This document shows positions 44,113 through 52,719 of a stretch of 64,000 nucleotides of DNA, one piece after another. Both the position numbers and the translations under genes were made by a program. The stretch comes from an uncultured Pirellulaceae bacterium. Lineage in GTDB: Bacteria; Planctomycetota; Planctomycetia; Pirellulales; Pirellulaceae. Where the stretch lies: the NCBI GenBank assembly GCA_938083195.1, contig CALKCK010000009.1, forward strand, positions 1-64,000, read 5' to 3'. Under the pieces are notes generated by a model, which saw only the letters and a program-made list of their open reading frames with translations, was not told the origin of the DNA and made no database searches. Positions within the stretch are counted from its first letter, which is position 1. Every line of letters begins with the position of its first letter.

Positions 44113-44125
44113 ATGAAAACGTTAA
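44092..44125. repeat. 17-bp direct tandem duplication over a start codon
   Basis: GTCAATGAAAACGTTAA occurs twice (44092-44108, 44109-44125). Both copies carry an ATG, in different frames. The second is the gene start. Confidence 0.9.
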
Positions 44126-44649
44126 TTAAGTCAATCTGGACCTCTCGCGACCTGGCCTCGGGCATGCTGCTGGCGGCAATCACCTTGGCAGCCTTCTGGA
44201 TCGTATTGCTGCCCTTTAGCCAAACCGTCCAGAAAACATTTTTGGCTCGGTTTCATTTAGACTCCTCTAGTTTTTCGATTTGGGCGGCCCAACAACCCAT
44301 TCCCTCCATGTACAACTTCGAAAACAGGGTGTGGATCAGTCCCAAGCCGATTACTCAAAGCGAATTAAATCAAGCGACCAGAGACAACAAAACCTCAAAC
44401 CCAAGTACGGGAGCCCCGGCGACTCTGTTGGCGGATCTCAAGAATATTGAAACAGAACAAATCAATCACTTTCCAACGCGAGCTTTTACCTTTGGGAAAA
44501 CTCGCTGGATCCTCAAACAGCAATCCGAGACCCGCTACTACTACCTAAGCTCGCGCTATCGCGATGTCGAACACAAATCGGCTTATCGTCTTTCTCCAAT
44601 TTCAGACAGCCAATTTGGAGTCACTCGACTGGAGCCCTTACGTGACTAA
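44113..44649 (+). CDS. Single-span extracytoplasmic protein, partner of membrane protein
   Basis: This 178-aa protein has an N-terminal transmembrane helix (about 16-38, LASGMLLAAITLAAFWIVLLPF) and a soluble domain with aromatic residues (FSIWAAQQPIPSMYNFENRVW). The ORF track begins at TTG 44077; the ATG at 44113 precedes KTLIKSIW and is preferred. A seven-codon ORF (ATG 44096 to TGA 44116) overlaps this ATG. The next gene starts within its last codons, an 8-nt overlap. This pairing resembles HTTM-type pairs, but the match is weak. Confidence 0.65.
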   Translation: MKTLIKSIWTSRDLASGMLLAAITLAAFWIVLLPFSQTVQKTFLARFHLDSSSFSIWAAQQPIPSMYNFENRVWISPKPITQSELNQATRDNKTSNPSTGAPATLLADLKNIETEQINHFPTRAFTFGKTRWILKQQSETRYYYLSSRYRDVEHKSAYRLSPISDSQFGVTRLEPLRD

Positions 44650-45502
44650 CCATCCCACCGCACAAGAATCTCCACGATCCGTCGAGGCTGTCCAGAATGG
44701 CGAGCTTGACCTCGATCAATTGTCACTCGTGCTCCCCATCTACCGCGTGGTTACGCTGACGATTCTTGCCTCGATGATCTGGAAGTACGCTTATTTCATT
44801 CCGATTTTTCAAAGCTACGCTCAACTGGAACTTTCCGACTCATTTTTCCCATCATTCTTCACCAACAACTATGTTTTAGCCGGACTCTACCTAGCTCCAA
44901 TTGCCTTTGGAATCATTGCCTTATTCACGCGTAGCGTCTTACTTTTACGCACCCAGGCGTTGACAACGCTGGGGTGTATGTTCGGCCTCTGCATTCACCA
45001 AGGAAGCTACAATGATGTCACATTTGTGACTTGCCTGTGGGTTTCCCTCTGGTGCGTTTGGTACACGCTAAAGATTAATGAGCCCCCCGAAGAGCTCATT
45101 AAAAAGTCTCAAAGGTTTAGCCTACTCATCATTTCTCTGGTTTTTCTCGGCGGCGCTGCGGGGAAGTGGACCCCTGGCTACTGGTCGGGAGAGGTGATCT
45201 ATGAGATCTACTTTAGCCATCGCGATTTTTGGTTTTTCAATCTGCTTCGAAACCAACTCGACCCTGAATCGCTTCGAAATGTTGCAACACTCTACTCGCG
45301 GGTAATCGTAATCTCGGAAACGGCTTGCTCGTTTCTATGGTTGCTTAAGCCTAAGTACGGTGGCATGATCGCAATAGCGATGTTACTCGGGATCACATTT
45401 CTCTCGAACTTATTATTATTCTCAGTAACGTTCTGTTTAATTGGGCTGGCAATTGCAGCCATAGAAACGCCGCGGTGGCAAGCAACGACGGCGAATATCT
45501 AA
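44642..45502 (+). CDS. Polytopic membrane protein (HTTM/DoxX-like)
   Basis: This 286-aa integral membrane protein has about seven hydrophobic helices. FLGGAAGKWTPGYWSGEV, a Gly-Lys-Trp...Trp turn, recalls HTTM/vitamin K carboxylase-like membrane proteins; the assignment is tentative. The track start at 44564 would overlap the upstream gene by 86 nt. The GTG at 44642 leaves an 8-nt overlap and is preferred. It is coupled to the preceding single-span protein. Confidence 0.65.
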   Translation: MTNHPTAQESPRSVEAVQNGELDLDQLSLVLPIYRVVTLTILASMIWKYAYFIPIFQSYAQLELSDSFFPSFFTNNYVLAGLYLAPIAFGIIALFTRSVLLLRTQALTTLGCMFGLCIHQGSYNDVTFVTCLWVSLWCVWYTLKINEPPEELIKKSQRFSLLIISLVFLGGAAGKWTPGYWSGEVIYEIYFSHRDFWFFNLLRNQLDPESLRNVATLYSRVIVISETACSFLWLLKPKYGGMIAIAMLLGITFLSNLLLFSVTFCLIGLAIAAIETPRWQATTANI

Positions 45503-45864
45503 GTCCGCCGTGCTTCTGATTTACTAGAATCGCTGAAAAACCATCAGCGCATAAAAATGGCGGTAAGGCCCCTTTTGGCATCCCGCCAACCCTTACCGCC
45601 AAAAGCTTGCTTAATGCTCCCCAGCTCAAACAAGCTCATTAAAAGTTAGGTTGCATTCTCGGAATGTCAAAGCGGGAATCTTCTCGATACCATGAAAAGC
45701 GTGAAATAAAAAAAGAATCTCCCACGCTCGTTGCCTTCATCCTTTGGAGGGCTCGACAAGCAGTCCCCAAAACGCGCTGGAGTCAAAATAGCGAAAATCA
45801 AATTGGCTTGAAATTTCCGAAACAACCTCGGGCGGTCATTCAGTTGAACCATGAAAAAACGAGG
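45503..45864. other. Intergenic region between convergent genes
   Basis: This 362-nt region has no gene. It contains an 11-bp stem at 45558-45601 annotated as the nadC-side terminator. Short ORFs here are shadows. Confidence 0.5.
45553..45601 (-). terminator. Candidate intrinsic terminator for the minus-strand unit
   Basis: TGGCGGTAAGG (45558-45568) and CCTTACCGCCA (45591-45601) are an exact 11-bp inverted repeat around a 22-nt loop. On the minus strand the stem is followed by TTTTT (plus strand AAAAA at 45553-45557). The distance of 264 nt from nadC is long. Confidence 0.6.
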
Positions 45865-46812
45865 TTATTTCGCCATCTCCCAATCGAGTCCAATATCGAA
45901 ATTGGTAGCTGAGTGCGTCACCGCCCCAACGCTAATTCGCTCTACACCAGTTTTGGCGATTTTAACGATTGTGTCCAAATTGACGCCCCCAGATGCTTCC
46001 AACATAATCTCGGGAGATATTTGGTTGCGAATTTCGACAGCCTCTCTTAACTGCTCGCTACTCATATTATCCAGCAAGACGATGTCGCAATCCGTTTTTA
46101 AAGCAACGCGAAGCTGCTCGAGCGTATCCACTTCTAACTGCAGAACAGTTGCCTCGCCATTAGGTAATACATTTGCGTGTGCATCGATCCAACTTTTCGC
46201 ATTTCGAATCGCGACGGGAATCACCTCGTCTTCCTCGCGTACCTGAGTCCGAAAAAACGCCAAATGATTGTCTTTAATCATGATTGCATCATAGAGTCCC
46301 ATGCGATGATTTTCCCCACCGCCACAGGCCACCGCGTATTTCTCCAGCCTTCTCCAACCCGGTGTCGTTTTGCGAGTATCTAGGACACACGCGGAAGTTT
46401 CACTGATTCTATCAACAAATTGATGCGTCAACGAACTGATGCCCGAGAGGCGGCACATAAAATTCAAACAGGTACGCTCCATGGTTAAAATATCATGGGC
46501 CAGACCACTCATTCCACCGATGGTCTGCCCCGCATCGACTCGCTCACCATCGTCAATATTCACAGTCAATTCGACATTCGGCGCCCAATGCTGGAGGGCA
46601 AGCTTCACGACTTCGACGCCGCAAATAATTCCATCGCTGCGACTAACAAAAGCCGCCGTTGCGTGGGCTGAACCGGGAACAATCGCGGCGGTCGTGCAAT
46701 CCACGCCCGATGCCAAATCCGTAGCATTAATGTCTTCGAGAATCGCCATCTCGATCAACTGCAGACAATCTCGCTGTGTTGACTTAGAAAAAATTGGTTC
46801 TTCCTTCTTCAA
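45865..46812 (-). CDS. nadC: Nicotinate-nucleotide diphosphorylase (carboxylating)
   Basis: This 315-aa enzyme converts quinolinate and PRPP to nicotinate mononucleotide and carbon dioxide in de novo NAD synthesis. LDTRKTTPGWRRLEKYAVACGGGENHRMGL is the substrate-binding signature, and VLLDNMS and EASGGVNLDTI complete the barrel. Length is normal. No other nad gene is in the window. An arsC gene lies 136 nt upstream on the same strand. Confidence 0.95.
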   Translation of the reverse strand: MKKEEPIFSKSTQRDCLQLIEMAILEDINATDLASGVDCTTAAIVPGSAHATAAFVSRSDGIICGVEVVKLALQHWAPNVELTVNIDDGERVDAGQTIGGMSGLAHDILTMERTCLNFMCRLSGISSLTHQFVDRISETSACVLDTRKTTPGWRRLEKYAVACGGGENHRMGLYDAIMIKDNHLAFFRTQVREEDEVIPVAIRNAKSWIDAHANVLPNGEATVLQLEVDTLEQLRVALKTDCDIVLLDNMSSEQLREAVEIRNQISPEIMLEASGGVNLDTIVKIAKTGVERISVGAVTHSATNFDIGLDWEMAK

Positions 46813-46948
46813 AACAATCCCAGTTCAATAGTCGCCAAATGATAGTTATTAAAAAACCTAGTAACTCAGGCCTCTGTCAAGTCAATTCTCGAAAACGGTA
46901 AATCTTGCCAAGCAGAGGAAGTGACTGTTACTTTCAGAGGTTTAGCAA

Positions 46949-47374
46949 TCAGAGTCCGCCTGCTTCGCAGTTCAAAAAATCTTCGATTCTATTTTTAATT
47001 TGATCGCGAATCTTTCGGAACTGAATGATCTTTTCGTCATCCGTGCCAGTCACATCCGCGGGGTCTTCAAATGGCCAATGGACCGTCCGAGCAACCCCAG
47101 GAAGCACCGGGCAAGCCTCTTTTGCATGATCGCAAACCGTAACTGCCAAATCAATTTGATCACCGACAAACAATTCAACCGATTTACTTTCAAGGCCATC
47201 CACCGAAAGCCCTAGTTCCTCGATCGATTTCAAAGCCAAAGGATGCACGTAACCGGAGGGACGCGAACCAGCTGAAACGGCAACCCATTCTGAATTCCCA
47301 GCATTCTGCCAAATCGCCTGAGCCATTTGCGAACGGCAGGAATTTCCGGTGCACAAAATAAGTACTTTTTTCAT
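46949..47374 (-). CDS. arsC: Arsenate reductase, LMW-PTP/thioredoxin type
   Basis: This 141-aa protein reduces arsenate with the help of thioredoxin. The phosphatase-like loop LCTGNSCRS (C8, C13) starts the protein, and the redox pair in VTVCDHAKEACP (C81, C88) marks the arsenate reductases and separates them from plain tyrosine phosphatases. The aspartate in FEDPAD is present. No arsenite pump or arsR is beside it. It could act in general phosphate-analogue defence. Confidence 0.9.
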   Translation of the reverse strand: MKKVLILCTGNSCRSQMAQAIWQNAGNSEWVAVSAGSRPSGYVHPLALKSIEELGLSVDGLESKSVELFVGDQIDLAVTVCDHAKEACPVLPGVARTVHWPFEDPADVTGTDDEKIIQFRKIRDQIKNRIEDFLNCEAGGL

Positions 47375-47462
47375 CTTTGCTTCCTAATAAAGCGAGAACG
47401 AACTGCGGGCACATCCAGCGACACCTCACAGCACCGGTTGTAAAAAACCAAACCGAAATAAT

Positions 47463-48878
47463 TTAACAGTCAAAATACATGCAAAATTCATAAGGGTGTG
47501 GCCGGAAACGAATCGCTTCAATTTCGTTCCTTATCTTAAACGCAATCCAGGTGTCAATCACATCCTTCGTAAACACATCGCCCCGCAAAAGGAAATCATG
47601 GTCCATCTGCAATGCGTTGATTGACTCTTCTAACGACCGTGGCGTTTTAGGAACATTCCTTGACTCCTCTGGAGGCAAGTCATAAATATCCTTGTCCAAA
47701 GGATCCCCAGGGTCTAGCTTGTTTTCAATTCCATCAATGGCAGCCATTGTAATTGCGGCAAACGCGAAATACGGATTACACCCGCCATCGGGACAGCGAA
47801 ACTCAATTCGCTTGCTCGCCGGATCATTGCTGTACATTGGAATTCGACATGCCGCCGAACGGTTTCGTTGAGAGTAAGCAAGATTGACTGGAGCTTCGTA
47901 ACCAGGCACCAGTCGCTTGTAACTATTTGTCGTCGGGTTGGTTAACGCCAAAAGTGCAGGAGCATGTTTCAATATTCCACCGATGGCATGCATCCCCATC
48001 TGGCTCAGCCCTGCGTAACCATCGCCGCCGAATAACGGACAACCGTCTTTCCAAAAAGAGAGGTGGGTATGCATACCAGAACCCGCATCACCGAAAATTG
48101 GCTTTGGCATAAATGTCGCTGTTTTGTTGTGACGAAACGCAACGTTCTTCACGATGTACTTGTACATCATCATGCGATCTGCCATCTGAACCAGGGGACC
48201 AAATTTTAGATCGATCTCGGATTGACCTGCGGTTCCAACTTCATGATGCTGACACTCGACCTCTAATCCGCAGTCAATCAGCGTCTGCATCATCTCCGTT
48301 CGTAGATTTACCATCTGATCGGCGGGAGGGCAGGGGAGATAACCTTGTTGATGACGAATCTTGTAACCTAAATTTGGATTCTCTTCTCGACCACGATTCC
48401 ACTGAGCCTCAACGCTATCTAAGTGGTAAAACGCAGCATCTGGCCTTTGATCGAATCGGACGTTATCAAAAATGAAAAACTCGGCCTCCGGGCCAAAACA
48501 AGCCGTGTCCGCTATCCCCGTGCTGTTCAAATAACTGGCCGCTTTGCGCGCGACGAAGCGTGGATCTCGACTGTAATTCTCATGGGTGATTGGATCGACA
48601 ACATCGCATATCAGATTTAAAGTCGGTAATGTAGCGAAGGGATCAATGAAATTCGTTTCCGGTCGTGGTATGAGTAACATGTCGCTTTCGTCGACTTGTT
48701 GCCAACCGCGTACGCTCGAACCATCGAAGCCAAGTCCATTCTCAAAAATCGACTCTGAGAACGCACTGACAGGAATAGTCGTGTGTCCCCAATGACCTAA
48801 AAAATCGACAAAACGCAAATCAATCGCCTTTACGTTCGCTGATCGACAAAAAGCGATTACTTCTTTGGGAGTCAAAAT
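47463..48878 (-). CDS. glnA: Type I glutamine synthetase (GSI)
   Basis: This GSI forms glutamine from glutamate, ammonia and ATP. The motifs [33 protein letters not shown] and [17 protein letters not shown] are all present. The track starts at 48917. I prefer the TTG at 48878 because AAAGG lies 7 nt upstream and the product then starts with [10 protein letters not shown], the normal N-terminus; a GTG at 48890 is the alternative. It is divergent from a second, type II enzyme. Confidence 0.94.
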   Translation of the reverse strand: MLTPKEVIAFCRSANVKAIDLRFVDFLGHWGHTTIPVSAFSESIFENGLGFDGSSVRGWQQVDESDMLLIPRPETNFIDPFATLPTLNLICDVVDPITHENYSRDPRFVARKAASYLNSTGIADTACFGPEAEFFIFDNVRFDQRPDAAFYHLDSVEAQWNRGREENPNLGYKIRHQQGYLPCPPADQMVNLRTEMMQTLIDCGLEVECQHHEVGTAGQSEIDLKFGPLVQMADRMMMYKYIVKNVAFRHNKTATFMPKPIFGDAGSGMHTHLSFWKDGCPLFGGDGYAGLSQMGMHAIGGILKHAPALLALTNPTTNSYKRLVPGYEAPVNLAYSQRNRSAACRIPMYSNDPASKRIEFRCPDGGCNPYFAFAAITMAAIDGIENKLDPGDPLDKDIYDLPPEESRNVPKTPRSLEESINALQMDHDFLLRGDVFTKDVIDTWIAFKIRNEIEAIRFRPHPYEFCMYFDC

Positions 48879-49404
48879 CTGACCTTTCACGCATTGAAAA
48901 AAAATGATCCCGACCAAGACGGGAAATAAAATTTCTTTTTTTTGATGGCCTCAGTTTCTTTTCTTAAAACTGACATTTCAAAAATTTTAGCCAGATCTCT
49001 AAAAGCAATCCTCGTGCCACAATCATAAAGATTGTCTCAGTGACCAAGAACCTGCCATAAAACGACTATTTCGGTTCCCTCACCTCCAGAGACCATTTCC
49101 ACCTGCACAGATAATGCCCAATCCCTGCCTCGAATTCAAGCAGCGATCATTTAATTTCGAGAAGGTTCTGGAGCCCAAAGCCGAGCCAGAGTTGATTTCG
49201 GTACTATAAATAGAGATTTTTAATTGTTAAGATCTCCCCTGCCTGAGCCTCGGTCGGTGCAGGATTCCAGATAATTGCGTTTAACACGCAAACTACTGAC
49301 CTTCGCCCAGATCACATCTAACGATGATCACTTCCTCCTCATCATGGGAACGATGTCGAGGTGATCCGACCAATGAATCAAGAGATTATGGAGCTAACAC
49401 CAGA
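48879..49404. other. Divergent region between GSI and GSII
   Basis: This 526-nt region separates the two glutamine synthetases. It is AT-rich in the middle with TATAAA at 49206. No clear NtrC or GlnR-type site was recognised, and no ORF looks real. Confidence 0.45.
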
Positions 49405-50424
49405 ATGAGCAAATCGAAACTTGAGTACATCTGGCTTGACGGCTATAAGCCAACCCAGAGTCTTCGCAGCAAAACAAAAATTGTCGCTGATTTCAGTGGC
49501 GAACTGGAAGACTGCCCAGAGTGGTGCTTCGATGGCAGTTCGACAGAGCAGGCAGAAGGCGGAGCGTCTGATTGCCTTCTCAAACCTGTTGCTATCTTCC
49601 CTGATCCTGAGCGATTCAGTGGCTTCCTCGTAATGTGCGAAGTCTTAAACGCGGATGGAACGCCCCATGACTCCAATGGCCGAGCGACCATCGAAGACGA
49701 CGACAACGATTTCTGGTTCGGCTTTGAACAAGAATATTTCCTTTGGGATACCGAAACCAACAGCCCTCCTGGATTCCCAACAGGGGGTTACCCGGGGCCG
49801 CAGGGACCGTATTACTGCTCGGTCGGTGCCAAGAATGCTCACGGTCGCCACATGATTGAAGAACACCTCGATGTCTGCTTAGATGCCGGAATCAATGTTG
49901 AAGGAATCAACGCCGAAGTTGCCGCTGGCCAATGGGAATTCCAGTGTTTTGCCAAAGGGGCAAAACAAGCGGGTGATCAAATTTGGGTAGCCCGCTATCT
50001 ACTTGAACGAATCGGCGAAAAATATGGACTCGCTATCGAGTATCACCCCAAGCCTCTGGGCGACACCGACTGGAACGGTTCCGGGATGCACGCCAACTTC
50101 TCGAACTCAACACTCCGAGAATGTGGCGACCAATCCGTTTACGATCAAGTTTGCAAGGCATTTGAGCCACGCGTCAGTGAGCACATTGCAGTTTACGGTG
50201 CGGATAATGACCAGCGCCTCACTGGCAAACATGAAACCCAGTCGATCAACCAGTTTAGTTATGGCGTCTCAGATCGCGGCGCATCGATTCGCATCCCCGT
50301 TGGTACCGTTACCAATGGCTGGAAAGGCTGGCTGGAAGATCGTCGACCTGCATCCAACGCCGATCCCTACAAAGTGGCGGCAGAAATTATCAAAACTGTT
50401 AAAGGAGCGTTGGTGACTGTCTAG
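49405..50424 (+). CDS. Type II glutamine synthetase (GSII)
   Basis: This 339-aa enzyme is the eukaryotic-like, decameric form (GSII). EYIWLDGY, CPEWCFDGSSTEQAEGGASD, FWFGFEQEYFLW and NGSGMHANFS, then NQFSYGVSDRGASIRIPV, are typical. The track start at 49324 adds 27 residues; ATG 49405 gives MSKSKLEYIW and is preceded by GGAG. A strong terminator follows. Together with the divergent GSI gene the locus has two unrelated enzymes for the same reaction. Confidence 0.94.
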   Translation: MSKSKLEYIWLDGYKPTQSLRSKTKIVADFSGELEDCPEWCFDGSSTEQAEGGASDCLLKPVAIFPDPERFSGFLVMCEVLNADGTPHDSNGRATIEDDDNDFWFGFEQEYFLWDTETNSPPGFPTGGYPGPQGPYYCSVGAKNAHGRHMIEEHLDVCLDAGINVEGINAEVAAGQWEFQCFAKGAKQAGDQIWVARYLLERIGEKYGLAIEYHPKPLGDTDWNGSGMHANFSNSTLRECGDQSVYDQVCKAFEPRVSEHIAVYGADNDQRLTGKHETQSINQFSYGVSDRGASIRIPVGTVTNGWKGWLEDRRPASNADPYKVAAEIIKTVKGALVTV

Positions 50425-50485
50425 TACGGAACAGTCAGTTGATTCGAAATTAAGATCAGAATCAGCGAACAACCCAAACAACTTT

Positions 50486-50521
50486 AAGCTGCTGTCCCTT
50501 TTCGGTCAGCAGCTTTTTTTT
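50486..50521 (+). terminator. Intrinsic terminator after GSII gene
   Basis: AAGCTGCTG (50486-50494) pairs with CAGCAGCTT (50507-50515) around a 12-nt loop. It is followed by a T8 run. Confidence 0.92.
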
Positions 50522-50558
50522 GCATTGTCGGTCGAAGCAGGCAAATCCATTTAAATGA

Positions 50559-50590
50559 ATTTTACCAATTCCGTATTTTACCAATTCCGA
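50559..50590. repeat. 16-bp tandem duplication
   Basis: ATTTTACCAATTCCGT is followed at once by ATTTTACCAATTCCGA, 60 nt before the next gene. Confidence 0.85.
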
Positions 50591-50649
50591 GCTTACAAAT
50601 TCTCGCAGCAATCCATTGACCCTCTGCCGACAAAGGTTCAAATATCAGA

Positions 50650-51843
50650 ATGAACACTCCCAACCCAATCCCAATGCGGGATCCTTCGAATGATCGCGAC
50701 TGGTCTGATCTGGCAGCCAATTGGAAATTACGAAGCGACACCATCTATTTAAATCATGGCTCCTTTGGCTTGCAGCCAAATTTGGTTCGTTATAACCGAC
50801 GAAGCTGGATTGACCGACTCGATGAACAGCCAATGGATTTTTATCTTCGGCAAATGGAGAGTGCTCTCTTTGAGGCACGAACATCCATTGCAGAATTCAT
50901 TGGCACTAACCCAGCCAATCTCGTTCTTATTGACAACGCAACTTATGCCATGAACATCGTGGCCAACAGCTTTTCCCTGAATCCCGGTGATGAAGTTCTT
51001 ATCAACGACCACGAATATGGAGCTGTTCACCGAATCTGGCAACGTGCTTGCGATAGATCAGGGGCGAAACTGGTATCTGCAACACTCCCCGATTCGTTTG
51101 AGTCCAAAGATCAAATCGTCGACTGCTTAATTCAGGCTGCCACGAACAAGACTCGCTTGGTGGTGGTTAGCCATATCACCTCCGCGACTGCTTTGATTAT
51201 GCCGATCGAAGAAATCTGTGGCGCTTTCCACGCCCAAGGCGTCGCAGTCTGCGTTGATGGCCCTCACGCCCCGGCACACGTTGAACTATCAGTCGAGAAT
51301 CTCAAATGTGATTTCTATACTGCTAGTTTACACAAGTGGTTGTGCGCCCCCTTAGGCAGTGGATTTCTCTACGTACACCCCCGCTTCCAAAATACGATTC
51401 AGCCCCCGGTAAAAAGCTGGGGTCGTTTATTACCTGCAATTCCCGAAACTTGGGACGAAGAATTCACCTGGATCGGCTCCCGTGACCCGAGCCCATTTCT
51501 TTCAGTGCCGCAGGCTATTGGATGGATTCAAGACATCGGTCTGAATAATTTTCGCAATCGAGCATGCTGGTTGGCAAGCTACACCGAGAATTGCTTACGT
51601 GATCTATTCCACACTCAACCCATCGGCGACCGAAGTGCCGGATGGTACGGAGCAATGACCCATGTCCCACTCCCTCCCGGAGATTGGAGTGGTCTACAGA
51701 AACAACTTTGGGAACAGATTGGAATCGAAGTCATGATCATTCTGTTCAAAGAACGCTGGTATGTCCGTGTCTCTCACCACCTTTATAACAACCAAGTACA
51801 AATCAACACGTTTATCAAAGCCATCTCAAGAATGACTACTTAA
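50650..51843 (+). CDS. Class V aminotransferase-fold PLP enzyme (isopenicillin N epimerase-like)
   Basis: This 397-aa PLP enzyme has the fold of cysteine desulfurases and isopenicillin N epimerase. YLNHGSFG is the N-terminal substrate loop, VDGPHAPAH the PLP-binding Asp, and ASLHKWL holds the Schiff-base lysine. It lacks the desulfurase cysteine loop signature, so I place it with the epimerase-like group, which acts on varied substrates. It is a single gene. Confidence 0.88.
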   Translation: MNTPNPIPMRDPSNDRDWSDLAANWKLRSDTIYLNHGSFGLQPNLVRYNRRSWIDRLDEQPMDFYLRQMESALFEARTSIAEFIGTNPANLVLIDNATYAMNIVANSFSLNPGDEVLINDHEYGAVHRIWQRACDRSGAKLVSATLPDSFESKDQIVDCLIQAATNKTRLVVVSHITSATALIMPIEEICGAFHAQGVAVCVDGPHAPAHVELSVENLKCDFYTASLHKWLCAPLGSGFLYVHPRFQNTIQPPVKSWGRLLPAIPETWDEEFTWIGSRDPSPFLSVPQAIGWIQDIGLNNFRNRACWLASYTENCLRDLFHTQPIGDRSAGWYGAMTHVPLPPGDWSGLQKQLWEQIGIEVMIILFKERWYVRVSHHLYNNQVQINTFIKAISRMTT

Positions 51844-52053
51844 GTGAGTCGACTTACACTCCCCCCTGAGTTGGCCATTTTTCACTTGGAAGAACAAAAG
51901 CTAATTCGAGCACCATATATCCCCCAGAACCCATTGTTTAACTGACCTAGTGACCGACTCTCGTCGCTGCAATCGCACCCAAGCAATATTTGTTTTGAAG
52001 ATAATCTCCCGAATTGATCGAATCGCATACCGCAAATCGCTTTTTCGTACATA

Positions 52054-52698
52054 ATGGGCTCGATGTGGCCAGACAAACCCCAAACCGAACAGTTAATCGT
52101 AAGAGCGAAGGATGGCGATGCGTCCGCAGTGAATCACTTGATGGACCGCCATCGGAATTCGCTTCGGCAATTGATTCGGATGCGATTAGATAACAAAATT
52201 CAAAAACGAATTGATGTTAGCGATGTCGTTCAAGATGTACTGATTGAAGCAAACCGACGACTAGATCGTTACCTTGCTGATCCCATCATGCCGTTTCATC
52301 TCTGGCTTCGCCAAATTGCCAAAGACCGAATAATTGATGCCCACCGCCGGCATCGTGTTTCTGCGAAACGTTCGGTGGATCGGGAGCAGCAACTCTGTGC
52401 TCCCCGAGGTTACGACAAATCTTCGATCCAGTTGGCTTCCATTCTTGGCGACTCGAGACTGACGCCGGCCGCTGCAGCTTTGCAGCGAGAGATGGCCAAA
52501 AAAGTGGAGGCCTCCATTTCACAACTCGATCAAAAAGATTGTGAAATTATTGTCATGCGTCATTATGAACACCTGACCAACCAAGAGATTGGTCAAATCT
52601 TAGAACTTTCCGAGCCAGCCGCGAGCATGCGTTACTTACGTGCGATTCGAAGATTAAAATCGGTTATGCAAGACGGCCAAAACTCCATCGAACCTTAG
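52054..52698 (+). CDS. ECF RNA polymerase sigma factor
   Basis: This 214-aa protein has sigma-70 region 2 (..RIDVSDVVQDVLIEANRR.., with the -10 contact ..FHLWLRQIAKDRIIDAHRRH) and region 4 (DCEIIVMRHYEHLTNQEIGQIL, helix-turn-helix). The linker is long. The directly downstream Ser/Thr kinase is 21 nt away and is probably its regulator, as in planctomycete ECF-kinase pairs (inference). No anti-sigma gene is beside it. Two ATGs are possible, at 52054 and 52063. Confidence 0.9.
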   Translation: MGSMWPDKPQTEQLIVRAKDGDASAVNHLMDRHRNSLRQLIRMRLDNKIQKRIDVSDVVQDVLIEANRRLDRYLADPIMPFHLWLRQIAKDRIIDAHRRHRVSAKRSVDREQQLCAPRGYDKSSIQLASILGDSRLTPAAAALQREMAKKVEASISQLDQKDCEIIVMRHYEHLTNQEIGQILELSEPAASMRYLRAIRRLKSVMQDGQNSIEP

Positions 52699-52719
52699 TC
52701 ATTTCCAAACCAGAATTTC

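Noticed and set aside
45558-45601. Inverted repeat taken as an IS end
   Set aside because: Followed by a T-run on the minus strand and no transposase is nearby, so a terminator is simpler.
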